NCBI RefSeq assembly: GCF_013340305.1
Contig: NZ_BLVP01000005.1
Span: 62,001 to 126,000, forward strand
Source of the DNA: Desulfovibrio psychrotolerans
Lineage (GTDB): Bacteria; Desulfobacterota; Desulfovibrionia; Desulfovibrionales; Desulfovibrionaceae
Reading direction: 5' to 3'
DNA length: 64,000 nt
Shown: positions 13,688 to 22,111 of the stretch, one piece after another
Position numbering within the stretch: position 1 is the first letter of the stretch
Layout: every line of letters starts with the position of its first letter
Translations under genes and position numbers: made by a program
The notes under the pieces: model-generated
The model's database searches: none
Told to the model about the DNA's origin: nothing
Seen by the model: the letters and a program-made list of their open reading frames with translations, nothing else

Positions 13688-14977
13688 ATGGCCGATCTGA
13701 ACAAACTCGCAAAAATGCTCCAGGAACTGGACGACATGATGGTCGCCTGCATGAAGTGCGGCATGTGCCAGGCTGTCTGTCCCGTATTCACGGAAACGAT
13801 GAAGGAAGCGGACGTTACCCGGGGCAAGATCGCCCTGCTGGAAAATCTTGCCCACGAGATGATCCGCGACGCAGACGGCGTGCAGGAACGGCTGAACCGC
13901 TGCCTGCTGTGCGGCTCCTGCGCCGCCAACTGTCCGTCCGGCGTGAAGGTCATGGATATCTTCCTGCGCGGCCGCACCATCGTGAACACTTACATGGGCC
14001 TTTCGCCCGTCAAAAAAGCTATCCTGCGCGGCATGGTGGGCAACCCCAAGCTGTTTAACATGCTGCTGGACGTCGGTTCCAAGTTCCAGGGCATCTTCAC
14101 CTCGCAGGCCAACGAACTGCTCGGCTCCTCGTGCTCCAAGTTCCTTTCGCCCATCATAGGCGACAGGCACTTCTCGCCCCTTGCCAAGCAGTCGCTGCAC
14201 AGCAAATACGGCACCATAGACATCCCCACGGGCAAGTCCGGCATCCGCGTGCTGTTCTTCCCCGGCTGCGTGGCGGACAAAATGTACACCAAGGCGGGCG
14301 AAGCCTGCCTTAAGGTCTTCCGCCACCACGGCGTGGGCGTGTGGATGCCCGCCGCACAGGCCTGCTGCGGCATTCCGGCCCTTTCCGCCGGTGACCGCGT
14401 GGCCTACGACAAGATGGTCAAGTTCAACGTGAACATCTTTGCAGACGGCGACTACGACTACATTGTCGCGCCGTGCGGGTCGTGCATTTCCACCATCCAC
14501 GAGCTGTGGCCCCAGTTCGCAGGCGAATACCCGGAAGACCTGCGTAACAAGATCGACCGCATTGCGGCCAAGGCCATGGATATAAACAAGTTCGTGGTAG
14601 ATGTGCTGGGCGTCAAGCCTGCAGAGGCACCCAAGGGCGGCACCAAGGTCACCTTCCATGACTCATGCCATCTGAAAAAGAGCCTCGGCGTGGCCACGCA
14701 GCCCCGCGACCTCATCCGCATGAACCCCAACTATGAACTGGTAGAGATGAACGAAGCCGACCGCTGCTGCGGCTGCGGCGGCACTTTCAACCTCTATCAC
14801 TACGATCTTTCCAAGAAGATCGGCGAACGCAAGCGCGAGAATATCGTTGCTTCCGAAGCAAAAATAGTGTCCACAGGCTGCCCTGCGTGTATGATGCAGA
14901 TGACGGACATGCTGTCGCAGCATAATGACAGCGTGGCCGTGAAACATAGCATTGAGATATACGCAGAAACGCTCTAA
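13688..14977 (+). CDS. glcF: Iron-sulfur subunit of lactate dehydrogenase, GlcF-type (two [4Fe-4S], two CCG domains)
   Basis: The 429-residue protein passes electrons from the FAD subunit, probably toward a membrane quinone or another carrier. Two ferredoxin-type motifs are visible: CMKCGMCQAVCPVF (about 20-33) and CLLCGSCAANCPSG (about 74-87). Two cysteine-rich CCG domains follow, with AQACCGIP near 222 and SCHLKKSLG / DRCCGCGGTF near 325-365, as in GlcF and heterodisulfide reductase subunit B-type proteins. The gene starts three bases after glcD, with GGGGAGG spanning the glcD stop as its ribosome site. A 12-bp hairpin follows its stop codon, separating it from pta. Confidence 0.92.
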   Translation: MADLNKLAKMLQELDDMMVACMKCGMCQAVCPVFTETMKEADVTRGKIALLENLAHEMIRDADGVQERLNRCLLCGSCAANCPSGVKVMDIFLRGRTIVNTYMGLSPVKKAILRGMVGNPKLFNMLLDVGSKFQGIFTSQANELLGSSCSKFLSPIIGDRHFSPLAKQSLHSKYGTIDIPTGKSGIRVLFFPGCVADKMYTKAGEACLKVFRHHGVGVWMPAAQACCGIPALSAGDRVAYDKMVKFNVNIFADGDYDYIVAPCGSCISTIHELWPQFAGEYPEDLRNKIDRIAAKAMDINKFVVDVLGVKPAEAPKGGTKVTFHDSCHLKKSLGVATQPRDLIRMNPNYELVEMNEADRCCGCGGTFNLYHYDLSKKIGERKRENIVASEAKIVSTGCPACMMQMTDMLSQHNDSVAVKHSIEIYAETL

Positions 14978-14988
14978 TGTACTACAAT

Positions 14989-15018
14989 GCATCCGCCCCT
15001 CACGGGAGGGGCGGATGC
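14989..15018 (+). promoter_or_regulatory. Perfect 12-bp intercistronic hairpin between glcF and pta
   Basis: GCATCCGCCCCT pairs perfectly with AGGGGCGGATGC around a CACGGG loop. No T-run follows. It begins 12 bases after the glcF stop. Confidence 0.75.
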
Positions 15019-15103
15019 CTGTCCGTCTCGGGAATGGGTCCCGTTACGCCCCGGAGCCGGCATCACGCCCGGCAAGTGTCTGGATATGCAAGGAGCCTCA
15101 ACC

Positions 15104-17218
15104 GTGTCCAACAACCTGTACATCACTGCCACGGAATCCAAGAGCGGCAAATCCGCCGTCGTGCTGGGCATGATGCAACTACTGCTCAGGGATGTCCGCA
15201 AAGTCGCCTTCTTCAGGCCCATCATCAACAACCTCAAGCAGGAAACGCGTGACCACGATATCAATCTCATCCTCACGCATTTCGGGCTGGACATCCCCTA
15301 CGAGGATACCTACGCCTACTCCCTGCACGAAGCACGCGAACTGATCAACCACGGTCAGCACGCCACGCTGCTGGACAACATCCTCAACAAGTACAAGAAG
15401 CTCGCAGACAACTACGACTTCGTGCTGTGCGAGGGAACCGACTTTCTGGGCAAGGATGCGGCTTTCGAATTTGACCTGAACGCAGACATCGCCGCCAACC
15501 TGGGCTGTCCCGTGGTGGTGGTAGCCAACGGGCAGGGCAAGGGAACGGAAGAGATCATCAGCTCCACCCAGCTTACCATCGACTCGCTGGAAGAGAAGGG
15601 GCTGGATATCGTCTCCGCCGTCATCAACCGGGCCGATGTCGCCTCGGTAAACGCCGAGCAGATCATCGGCTCGCTGCTGTGCAAGACCCGCTGCACCAAT
15701 CCCCTGTGCGTCTATGTCATTCCGGAGGAGCCCACCCTCGGCAAGCCCACCATGAATGACGTCAAAAAATGGCTCAAGGGCACCGTGCTCTACGGTCACG
15801 GCCGTCTGGACACACTGGTGGACGACTACCTCATCGCCGCCATGCAGATAGGCAACTTCCTCGATTACGTGAACACGGGCAGCCTCATCATCACCCCCGG
15901 CGACCGCAGCGACATCATCATCGCCACCCTTGCCACGCGCCTGTCCAACGCCTATCCCGATATTTCCGGCATCGTCCTCACAGGCGGCCTGGAACCTGCG
16001 CCCAACGTCCACCGCCTTATCGAAGGCTGGACAGGCGTCCCCGTGCCCATCCTGCTGGTGAAGGAGCACACCTACCTCACCACCCAAATCCTGAACGACC
16101 TGTACGGAAAGATTGACCCCGAGAACGATCGTAAGATAAACACCGCCCTCGGCGTGTTCGAGCGGCATGTGGATACGGCGGAAATCGCCCGCCGCGTCAT
16201 CGGCCGCAAGTCTTCCAAGGTCACCCCCAAGATGTTCGAGTTCAACCTCATCGAAAAGGCCAAGCGCAACAAAATGCGCATCGTGCTGCCGGAAGGCACG
16301 GATGAGCGCATCCTGCGCGCTGCCGAAATTCTGGACCGGCGCGGCGTGGCCGAAATCATCCTGCTGGGTGATGCGGACGAGGTGGGCAAAAGGATTTCCG
16401 AACTGGGTCTGGACCTTGGCGATGTGCAGATCATGCAGCCCAATCTGTCTCCCAAGTTCAACCAGTATGTGGAAGCCTACTACGAATTCCGCAAGGCCAA
16501 GGGCATCAGCATGGAACAGGCGCGGGACGCCATGAGCGACCCCACCTACTTCGGCACCATGATGGTGAAGATGGACGATGCGGACGGCATGGTATCCGGT
16601 GCCATAAACACCACGGCCCACACCATCCGCCCGGCGTTCGAATTCATCAAGACCAAGCCTGCGGCCTCCATCGTCTCGTCGGTGTTCCTCATGTGCCTCA
16701 AGGACCGGGTGCTGGTGTTCGGCGACTGCGCCGTCAACCCCAACCCCTCCTCGGAGCAGCTTGCGGAAATCGCCATCAACTCGGCGGAAACCGCCCGCAT
16801 CTTCGGTGTTGAGCCGCGTATCGCCATGCTCTCGTACTCCACCGGCTCGTCCGGCAAGGGCGCAGACGTGGAAAAGGTTATCGAAGCCACACGCATAGCC
16901 AAGGAACGCGCACCCGAACTGCTGCTGGAAGGCCCGCTCCAGTACGATGCCGCCATCGATGAATCCGTTGCCGCCACCAAGCTGCCCAATTCGCAGGTTG
17001 CGGGCAAGGCCACGGTCTTCATCTTCCCGGACCTGAACACCGGTAACAACACGTACAAGGCGGTGCAGCGTGCCGCCAATGCTGTAGCCATCGGTCCCGT
17101 GCTGCAAGGTCTTAACAAGCCCGTTAACGACCTTTCCCGCGGCTGCACGGTGCCGGATATAGTCAACACCGTCGCCATAACCGCCATTCAGGCGCAGGCG
17201 GAAAAAGGACTGCTGTAG
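15104..17218 (+). CDS. pta: Phosphate acetyltransferase, long form with P-loop and DRTGG domains
   Basis: This enzyme converts acetyl-CoA and phosphate to acetyl phosphate and CoA. The 704-residue form has an N-terminal dethiobiotin-synthetase-like P-loop domain (ATESKSGKSAVVLG near residue 7), a DRTGG regulatory domain around 220-330, and the C-terminal catalytic PTA domain from about 370 (RIVLPEGTDERILRAAEIL, then YSTGSSGKGADVEKV). A GTG start at 15104 is preferred: AAGGAG ends eight bases upstream, and the alternative ATG at 15086 would place that ribosome site inside the gene. It is followed after 23 bases by ackA. The neighbouring DRTGG gene at 18550 duplicates its N-terminal architecture without the catalytic domain. 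Confidence 0.95.
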   Translation: MSNNLYITATESKSGKSAVVLGMMQLLLRDVRKVAFFRPIINNLKQETRDHDINLILTHFGLDIPYEDTYAYSLHEARELINHGQHATLLDNILNKYKKLADNYDFVLCEGTDFLGKDAAFEFDLNADIAANLGCPVVVVANGQGKGTEEIISSTQLTIDSLEEKGLDIVSAVINRADVASVNAEQIIGSLLCKTRCTNPLCVYVIPEEPTLGKPTMNDVKKWLKGTVLYGHGRLDTLVDDYLIAAMQIGNFLDYVNTGSLIITPGDRSDIIIATLATRLSNAYPDISGIVLTGGLEPAPNVHRLIEGWTGVPVPILLVKEHTYLTTQILNDLYGKIDPENDRKINTALGVFERHVDTAEIARRVIGRKSSKVTPKMFEFNLIEKAKRNKMRIVLPEGTDERILRAAEILDRRGVAEIILLGDADEVGKRISELGLDLGDVQIMQPNLSPKFNQYVEAYYEFRKAKGISMEQARDAMSDPTYFGTMMVKMDDADGMVSGAINTTAHTIRPAFEFIKTKPAASIVSSVFLMCLKDRVLVFGDCAVNPNPSSEQLAEIAINSAETARIFGVEPRIAMLSYSTGSSGKGADVEKVIEATRIAKERAPELLLEGPLQYDAAIDESVAATKLPNSQVAGKATVFIFPDLNTGNNTYKAVQRAANAVAIGPVLQGLNKPVNDLSRGCTVPDIVNTVAITAIQAQAEKGLL

Positions 17219-17241
17219 CAGCCCCCAAGGAATCAGGAACC

Positions 17242-18450
17242 ATGAACGTACTCGTTATCAACTCCGGCTCGTCTTCCTTTAAGTACCAGCTCATCGACAT
17301 GAACACCGAGGCATCGCTGTGCTCCGGCCTTGTCGAGCGCATCGGCGAAACTCAGGGCAAACTTACCCACAAAGTCATGCCCGGCACCGCTGAAGAGAAG
17401 AAGTTCACCGTAGAACAGCCTTTCCCCGACCACGTGGCAGGCATGAAGACCGTGGTGGACATCCTCACCGACCCCGAGCGCGGCGTCATCAAGGACAAGT
17501 CGGAAATCCACGCCATCGGTCACCGCGTGGTGCAGGGCGGCGAAACCTTCTCCAAGTCCGTGGTGGTGGACAGCGTTGTCCGCGCCGCCATCCACGACAA
17601 CATTCCCCTTGCCCCCCTGCACAACCCTGCCAACCTCTCCGGCATTGAAGTGGCGCAGGAACTCTTCCCCGGCGTGCCCTCCGTGGCCGTTTTCGACACG
17701 GAATTCCATCAGACCATGCCCGCCAAGGCATACCTGTACCCGCTGCCCACCAGCCTGTACAAGGAACTGAAGATCCGCCGCTACGGCTTCCACGGCACCT
17801 CGCACCGTTTTGTCACCAAGCAGGCAGCCAAGTTCCTCGGCAAAAAGGCAGATGAGGTCAACCTCGTCACCTGCCATCTGGGCAACGGCTGCTCCATGGC
17901 TGCGGTCAAAAACGGCCAGTGCATTGATACCAGCATGGGCATGACCCCCCTTGCCGGTCTGATGATGGGCACCCGCTGCGGCGATATAGACCCCGCCATC
18001 CTGCCCTTCCTCGCAGAGAACAAGGGCCTTACCATCAAGGAAATCGACGCCATCCTGAACAAGGAATCGGGCCTCAAGGGCGTGTGCGGCATGAACGACA
18101 TGCGCGACATCCACACCGCCCGCCTTGAAAAGGGTGACGACAAGGCCCAGCTTGCCTTCGAAATGTTCTGCTACCGCATCAAGCAGTACATCGGCGCCTA
18201 CATTGCCACCGTGGGCCCCATCGACGCCGTGGTCTTCACCGCCGGCGTGGGTGAGAACGATGAATACATGCGTGCCGAGGTCTGCAAAGACATGGAACAT
18301 CTGGGCATTGAAATCGATCTGGAAGAAAACAATACCCGCCGCGGCGTTGCCCGCTCCATCAGCAAGGGCGGCAAGGTGCAGGTGCTGATCATTCCCACCA
18401 ACGAAGAACTGGAAATCGCACAGGCAACCGTGGACGTGCTGAAGGGCTAA
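17242..18450 (+). CDS. ackA: Acetate kinase
   Basis: It transfers the phosphate of acetyl phosphate to ADP, giving acetate and ATP, the substrate-level phosphorylation step of lactate oxidation. At 402 residues it is full length. ASKHA-fold landmarks are present: NSGSSSFKYQLI at the N-terminus, GHRVVQGGE near 93, RYGFHGTSHRFV near 177, LGNGCSMAAV near 213, GMTPLAGLMMGTR near 233 and VFTAGVGENDE near 331. AAGGAATCAGG precedes the start. It directly follows pta in the same operon. Confidence 0.97.
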   Translation: MNVLVINSGSSSFKYQLIDMNTEASLCSGLVERIGETQGKLTHKVMPGTAEEKKFTVEQPFPDHVAGMKTVVDILTDPERGVIKDKSEIHAIGHRVVQGGETFSKSVVVDSVVRAAIHDNIPLAPLHNPANLSGIEVAQELFPGVPSVAVFDTEFHQTMPAKAYLYPLPTSLYKELKIRRYGFHGTSHRFVTKQAAKFLGKKADEVNLVTCHLGNGCSMAAVKNGQCIDTSMGMTPLAGLMMGTRCGDIDPAILPFLAENKGLTIKEIDAILNKESGLKGVCGMNDMRDIHTARLEKGDDKAQLAFEMFCYRIKQYIGAYIATVGPIDAVVFTAGVGENDEYMRAEVCKDMEHLGIEIDLEENNTRRGVARSISKGGKVQVLIIPTNEELEIAQATVDVLKG

Positions 18451-18477
18451 TCCCTTTCAGACCGGTTCTGCATTCCC

Positions 18478-18505
18478 GGGGCGGGGCTGTGCGCAGCCCT
18501 GCCCC
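18478..18505 (+). promoter_or_regulatory. GC-rich hairpin after ackA
   Basis: Twelve bases (GGGGCGGGGCTG) pair with CAGCCCTGCCCC around a TGCG loop, with a single G-U pair. TTTGCCTTT follows, a weak T-rich tail. It lies between ackA and the DRTGG gene. Confidence 0.6.
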
Positions 18506-18549
18506 TTTGCCTTTACCCGCCGCGCGGCACGCACAGAAGGAAGAACGGC

Positions 18550-19611
18550 ATGAACGGCATCTACATCGCCTCCACCGGGGTTTTTGCGGGCAAAAACATC
18601 ACCACGCTGGCTCTGGGTCTCTCCCTGCAAAAGCAGGGTCTGCGCGTGGGCTACATGAAGCCCGTGGGCGCGCTGCCCGTCACCGTGGACGAGGTGCAGG
18701 GCGATGAAGACGCCATGCTCATCCGCGAGGTGCTGGGGCTGGAAGCCGCCCCGGACATGCTCACCCCCGTGCTCATCCCCCACAACCTGCGCGCCACCCG
18801 GCTGGGCGAATGCGGCAACTGCATGCAGCGGGTGCGCGATGCGTATGCCGCCCTCTCCCGCGACAAGGATGTCATGCTGGTCTGCGGCAGCGGCTCCTTC
18901 CTGTACCGGGGCAAGCATCTGGGCGTAGACGGGCTTGCCGTCTCCCGCGCGCTGGGGCTGCAAACCCTGCTGGTAGACCGTTACGACACCACCCTGCACT
19001 ACGACGCGGTGCTCACCATCCGCGAGCAACTGAACGATTCCCTGCTGGGCGTGCTCTTCAACGACGTGCCGGACCACTTCATGCGCGATGCGGAAGAAAT
19101 TCTGGTGCCCTACCTGAGAGACAAGGGCATAGACGTGCTGGGCATCATCCCGCGCGATCCGCTGCTCAACGCCATCAAGGCATCGGAACTGGCGTGGCGG
19201 CTCGGCGGCAAAATCATCTCCGGCAACGCCCACTCCCAGCGCATCATCGAAGATTTTCTCATCGGCACCATGCAGGTGGAAAACTTCATGGCCCATTTCC
19301 GCAGGCAGCAGCACTCCGCCACCATCGTGGGCGGCGACCGGACAGACCTGCAACTGGTCGCGCTGGAAGGCGACTGCCCCTGCCTCATCCTCACCGGCAA
19401 CATCACGCCCAACGAACTGGTGCGCGCCCGCTCGGAACAGAAGGGCGTCCCCGTCATTCAGGTCAGTGCAGATACCTACACCGTTGCCAAGCACATGGAA
19501 CACATTCTGGGCAGCCAGAAACTGCGCGAACTGGTCAAGATAGAGCGCGCCGCCTCACTGGTCGGCAGCGTGGTGGATATGCAGCGTATCCGCGCTGCCG
19601 TAGCCCCGTAG
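18550..19611 (+). CDS. Stand-alone AAA_26/DRTGG-domain protein related to the Pta N-terminus
   Basis: The 353-residue protein has the same two modules as the non-catalytic part of Pta. A dethiobiotin-synthetase-like domain opens it (IASTGVFAGKNITTLALGLS), where the expected P-loop GK is followed by N instead of S/T. A DRTGG domain lies around 215-325 (VGGDRTDLQLVALEGDCPCLILTG). It has no phosphotransacetylase catalytic domain. Proteins of this type follow ackA in Desulfovibrio lactate operons. A regulatory role sensing acetyl-CoA, acetyl phosphate or a nucleotide is an inference; no activity can be read from the sequence. GGAAGAACGGC precedes the start. Confidence 0.85.
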   Translation: MNGIYIASTGVFAGKNITTLALGLSLQKQGLRVGYMKPVGALPVTVDEVQGDEDAMLIREVLGLEAAPDMLTPVLIPHNLRATRLGECGNCMQRVRDAYAALSRDKDVMLVCGSGSFLYRGKHLGVDGLAVSRALGLQTLLVDRYDTTLHYDAVLTIREQLNDSLLGVLFNDVPDHFMRDAEEILVPYLRDKGIDVLGIIPRDPLLNAIKASELAWRLGGKIISGNAHSQRIIEDFLIGTMQVENFMAHFRRQQHSATIVGGDRTDLQLVALEGDCPCLILTGNITPNELVRARSEQKGVPVIQVSADTYTVAKHMEHILGSQKLRELVKIERAASLVGSVVDMQRIRAAVAP

Positions 19612-19794
19612 CATCCGTGTCCCCCGCTTTCCCCGTTTGCTCCTGCCCCTTCCCGCGCCCCTCTGCGGCGCAGCGTAACCGTTTTGCCATGCCTGCGTAA
19701 CGCTACGGCGACTGCTCCATGAATATACTGTGGAAATCTGCATCTCATGCAGGGCCTGTCCTCGGTATTTCATAACAAAAGGAGCAATCGAGTC

Positions 19795-20823
19795 ATGATG
19801 AAGAAGTTTCGCGCGTTCATGCACACGGTTCTGTCTGCGGCAGTGCTCTGCACCACGCTGCTGTTCTCATCGGTCGCCATGGCGAACGAAATCACCGTCT
19901 ACACCTCCTACGAGGAAGACGAAGCCGCAGCATTTCTCGCCGCCATGCAGCGTGACCTGCCGGACCTGAAAGTCAACCTGCTGCGCCTTTCCACCGGCGA
20001 CCTGCACGCCCGCATGCTGGCAGAAGCCGACAATCCCCGTCATGATGTCATCTGGGGCTGGGCCGTTACCAACATGGTAGACCCCCGCATCCTCGATATG
20101 CTCGAACCCTACAAGCCCAAAGGCATTGAACGCGTTCCCGCCCGCTTCCGCGATGCGCAGGACCGCTGGTTTGCCACCACCGGATACATGGCGGCCTTCT
20201 GCGTGAATAACGAAGTGCTTGCCCGCAAAAACCTCCCCATGCCCACCTCGTGGGAAGACCTGCTCAAGCCCGAATTCAAGGGCGAGGTGGTCATGCCCAA
20301 CCCCGCCAGCTCCGGCACCGGCTACCTGCAAATCGCCTCTCTGCTTCAGATGAAGGGCGAAGAAAAAGGCTGGAAATACCTGAGCGATCTGGACAAGAAC
20401 ATCGCCCAATACATCAAGAGCGGCTCCCGCCCCTGCAACGCTGCCAGCGCCGGTGAATTTGCCGTGGGTGCCTCCTTTGCCCTGCGCGCCATAAAGAACA
20501 TCAACGAAGGCTACCCCATCACCATGGTCATTCCCAAGGAAGGTGCGGGAAACGAGCTGGAAGCAACCGGTCTCATGAAGTCCTCGCGCAACAAGGCAGC
20601 CGCCAAGCGGTTCATAGACTGGGCGCTCAGCGACTCCGCGGTGGACGAGTACTATGTGTGGAAGGAAATCGTCACCGTCAGCGGCGGCTCCATGCCGGAA
20701 GCCTTCATTAACGCCGGGTTGCCCAAGGACGTCGGCTCCGTGATGGTGGATATGGACTTTGCGTGGTCAGCCCAGAACCGCGACCGCATTCTGCAACAGT
20801 GGCAGAAGACGCTGGAACGCTAA
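19795..20823 (+). CDS. ABC transporter periplasmic substrate-binding protein (Fe3+/2-aminoethylphosphonate type)
   Basis: The 342-residue protein has a signal peptide (MMKKFRAFMHTVLSAAVLCTTL..., cleaved near AMA-NEITVYTSYEE). The mature part has the family 1 extracellular-binding pattern: ITVYTSYEEDE at the start, DVIWGWAV near 83, a PTSWEDLLKPEFKGEVVMPNP block near 155 and a tyrosine pair with VWKEI near 285. The nearest known groups are ferric-iron (FbpA/AfuA) and aminoethylphosphonate (PhnS) binding proteins; the substrate cannot be decided by eye. AAAAGGAG at 19777-19784 supports the ATG at 19795. A strong hairpin separates it from the ATPase gene, usual where binding protein is made in excess. 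Confidence 0.85.
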   Translation: MMKKFRAFMHTVLSAAVLCTTLLFSSVAMANEITVYTSYEEDEAAAFLAAMQRDLPDLKVNLLRLSTGDLHARMLAEADNPRHDVIWGWAVTNMVDPRILDMLEPYKPKGIERVPARFRDAQDRWFATTGYMAAFCVNNEVLARKNLPMPTSWEDLLKPEFKGEVVMPNPASSGTGYLQIASLLQMKGEEKGWKYLSDLDKNIAQYIKSGSRPCNAASAGEFAVGASFALRAIKNINEGYPITMVIPKEGAGNELEATGLMKSSRNKAAAKRFIDWALSDSAVDEYYVWKEIVTVSGGSMPEAFINAGLPKDVGSVMVDMDFAWSAQNRDRILQQWQKTLER

Positions 20824-20873
20824 GCCCGTTCCATCCCATCGGCCATCCTGTAGCTTCGCTTTATTCACAGGCT

Positions 20874-20900
20874 GTGCGGCCCCGCAACACGGGGCCGCAC
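20874..20900 (+). promoter_or_regulatory. Hairpin between binding-protein and ATPase genes
   Basis: GTGCGGCCCCG pairs perfectly with CGGGGCCGCAC around CAACA. No T-run follows. Such stems after a binding-protein gene commonly allow its message to outlast the downstream part; that role here is inferred. Confidence 0.7.
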
Positions 20901-21007
20901 CTCCCGTGTTTCACCGGACTGCATGTTGCACCCTGCCCGCCATCCTCACAGGGCAAACATGCAGACAAGCCTGATGCCTTGCGGTATCCGCAGCGGGGAC
21001 TATCCAT

Positions 21008-22111
21008 ATGTCACTGGAACTCAGCAACGTTACAAAGTATTTCGGCCACACTAAGGCGCTGGACGATGTTTCCATCTCCATAGAAACAGGAAGCCTTGTC
21101 TGTTTTCTCGGGCCTTCCGGATGCGGAAAAACCACCCTGCTGCGTGTCATCGCCGGACTGGAATCACACGACAGCGGCTCCCTGCGCCTCGACGGCAACG
21201 ACCTTTCCCCGGTGCCCGCGCGCAACCGCAACTTCGGCGTGGTGTTCCAGTCGTACTCCCTGTTCCCCAATCTGACCGTAGCGGCCAATATTGCCTACGG
21301 GCTGGAATGCCGCAAATGGACCAAAAAGGATACCGCTTTACGGGTTGGCGAAATGCTGGAACTGATACAGCTGCGTGATCACGCCGCCAAATATCCTCAC
21401 CAGCTTTCAGGCGGTCAGCAGCAGCGCATTGCCTTGGCCCGGGCACTTGCCCCTAATCCCTCCGCCCTGCTTCTGGACGAACCTCTTTCCGCCCTCGATG
21501 CAAAGGTCCGTGAAGAATTGCGGGGAGAAATACGGTCGCTTCAGCAGCGGTTGGGCATTACCACCATTATGGTCACGCATGATCAGGAAGAAGCACTCAC
21601 CATGGCGGACAGCGTGGTTGTCATGCAGAACGGCAAGGTCATGCAAAAGGGCAGCCCCATGGAGTTGTACCGCAAACCGCAGAACCGCTTTGTCGCAGAA
21701 TTCATAGGACAAATGAACATCATGCCCGCCAACATCGGCCTGTCCGCAATGCTCAGCGGAACCCCGGCAGGCAGTGCGGCAGAACCCGCCGCAAAGCAGC
21801 CCCTTCTGGTGGGCATACGTCCTGAAGATGTCCGCCTTGCCCCCCGCAACGGTGCACCGCACCTTGCCGCTGTGGTGGACAGGGTTGTCCATCTGGGCAA
21901 CCTGACACGGGTGAGCCTCAGGCTGCCCGCAGAGCATGACAGGCACATCGGAGCCGTCGGGCAGGTCCACGGCATGACCGCCCCGGCAACCGATGCAGAC
22001 GGGATGTGCATCGTTGCAGAACTGCAGGGAGTCCATGAAGGTCTGCACGCAGGCATGCCGCAGGCCGTCACCTTTGCGCCGGAATCCGTTCACGTTCTGG
22101 AATGGCAATGA
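21008..22111 (+). CDS. ABC transporter ATP-binding protein (FbpC/PhnT type)
   Basis: The 367-residue ATPase powers the importer. The nucleotide-binding domain shows Walker A GPSGCGKTT (about 38-46), the Q-loop VVFQSYSLFPNLT, the signature LSGGQQQRIALARAL (about 135-149), Walker B ALLLDEPLSALD, and the switch histidine in VTHDQEEAL. A C-terminal TOBE-like domain follows from about 240. The gene ends in an ATGA overlap with the permease start at 22108, indicating translational coupling. The substrate follows that of the binding protein, either ferric iron or a phosphonate. Confidence 0.92.
   Translation: MSLELSNVTKYFGHTKALDDVSISIETGSLVCFLGPSGCGKTTLLRVIAGLESHDSGSLRLDGNDLSPVPARNRNFGVVFQSYSLFPNLTVAANIAYGLECRKWTKKDTALRVGEMLELIQLRDHAAKYPHQLSGGQQQRIALARALAPNPSALLLDEPLSALDAKVREELRGEIRSLQQRLGITTIMVTHDQEEALTMADSVVVMQNGKVMQKGSPMELYRKPQNRFVAEFIGQMNIMPANIGLSAMLSGTPAGSAAEPAAKQPLLVGIRPEDVRLAPRNGAPHLAAVVDRVVHLGNLTRVSLRLPAEHDRHIGAVGQVHGMTAPATDADGMCIVAELQGVHEGLHAGMPQAVTFAPESVHVLEWQ

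Noticed and set aside
10106-17107. Other long minus-strand frames opposite lctP, glcD/glcF and pta (for example 10106-12076, 12701-14659, 15179-17107)
   Set aside because: All lie antisense to well-identified genes, have no ribosome sites, and show the same His/Gly/Asp-rich shadow composition.
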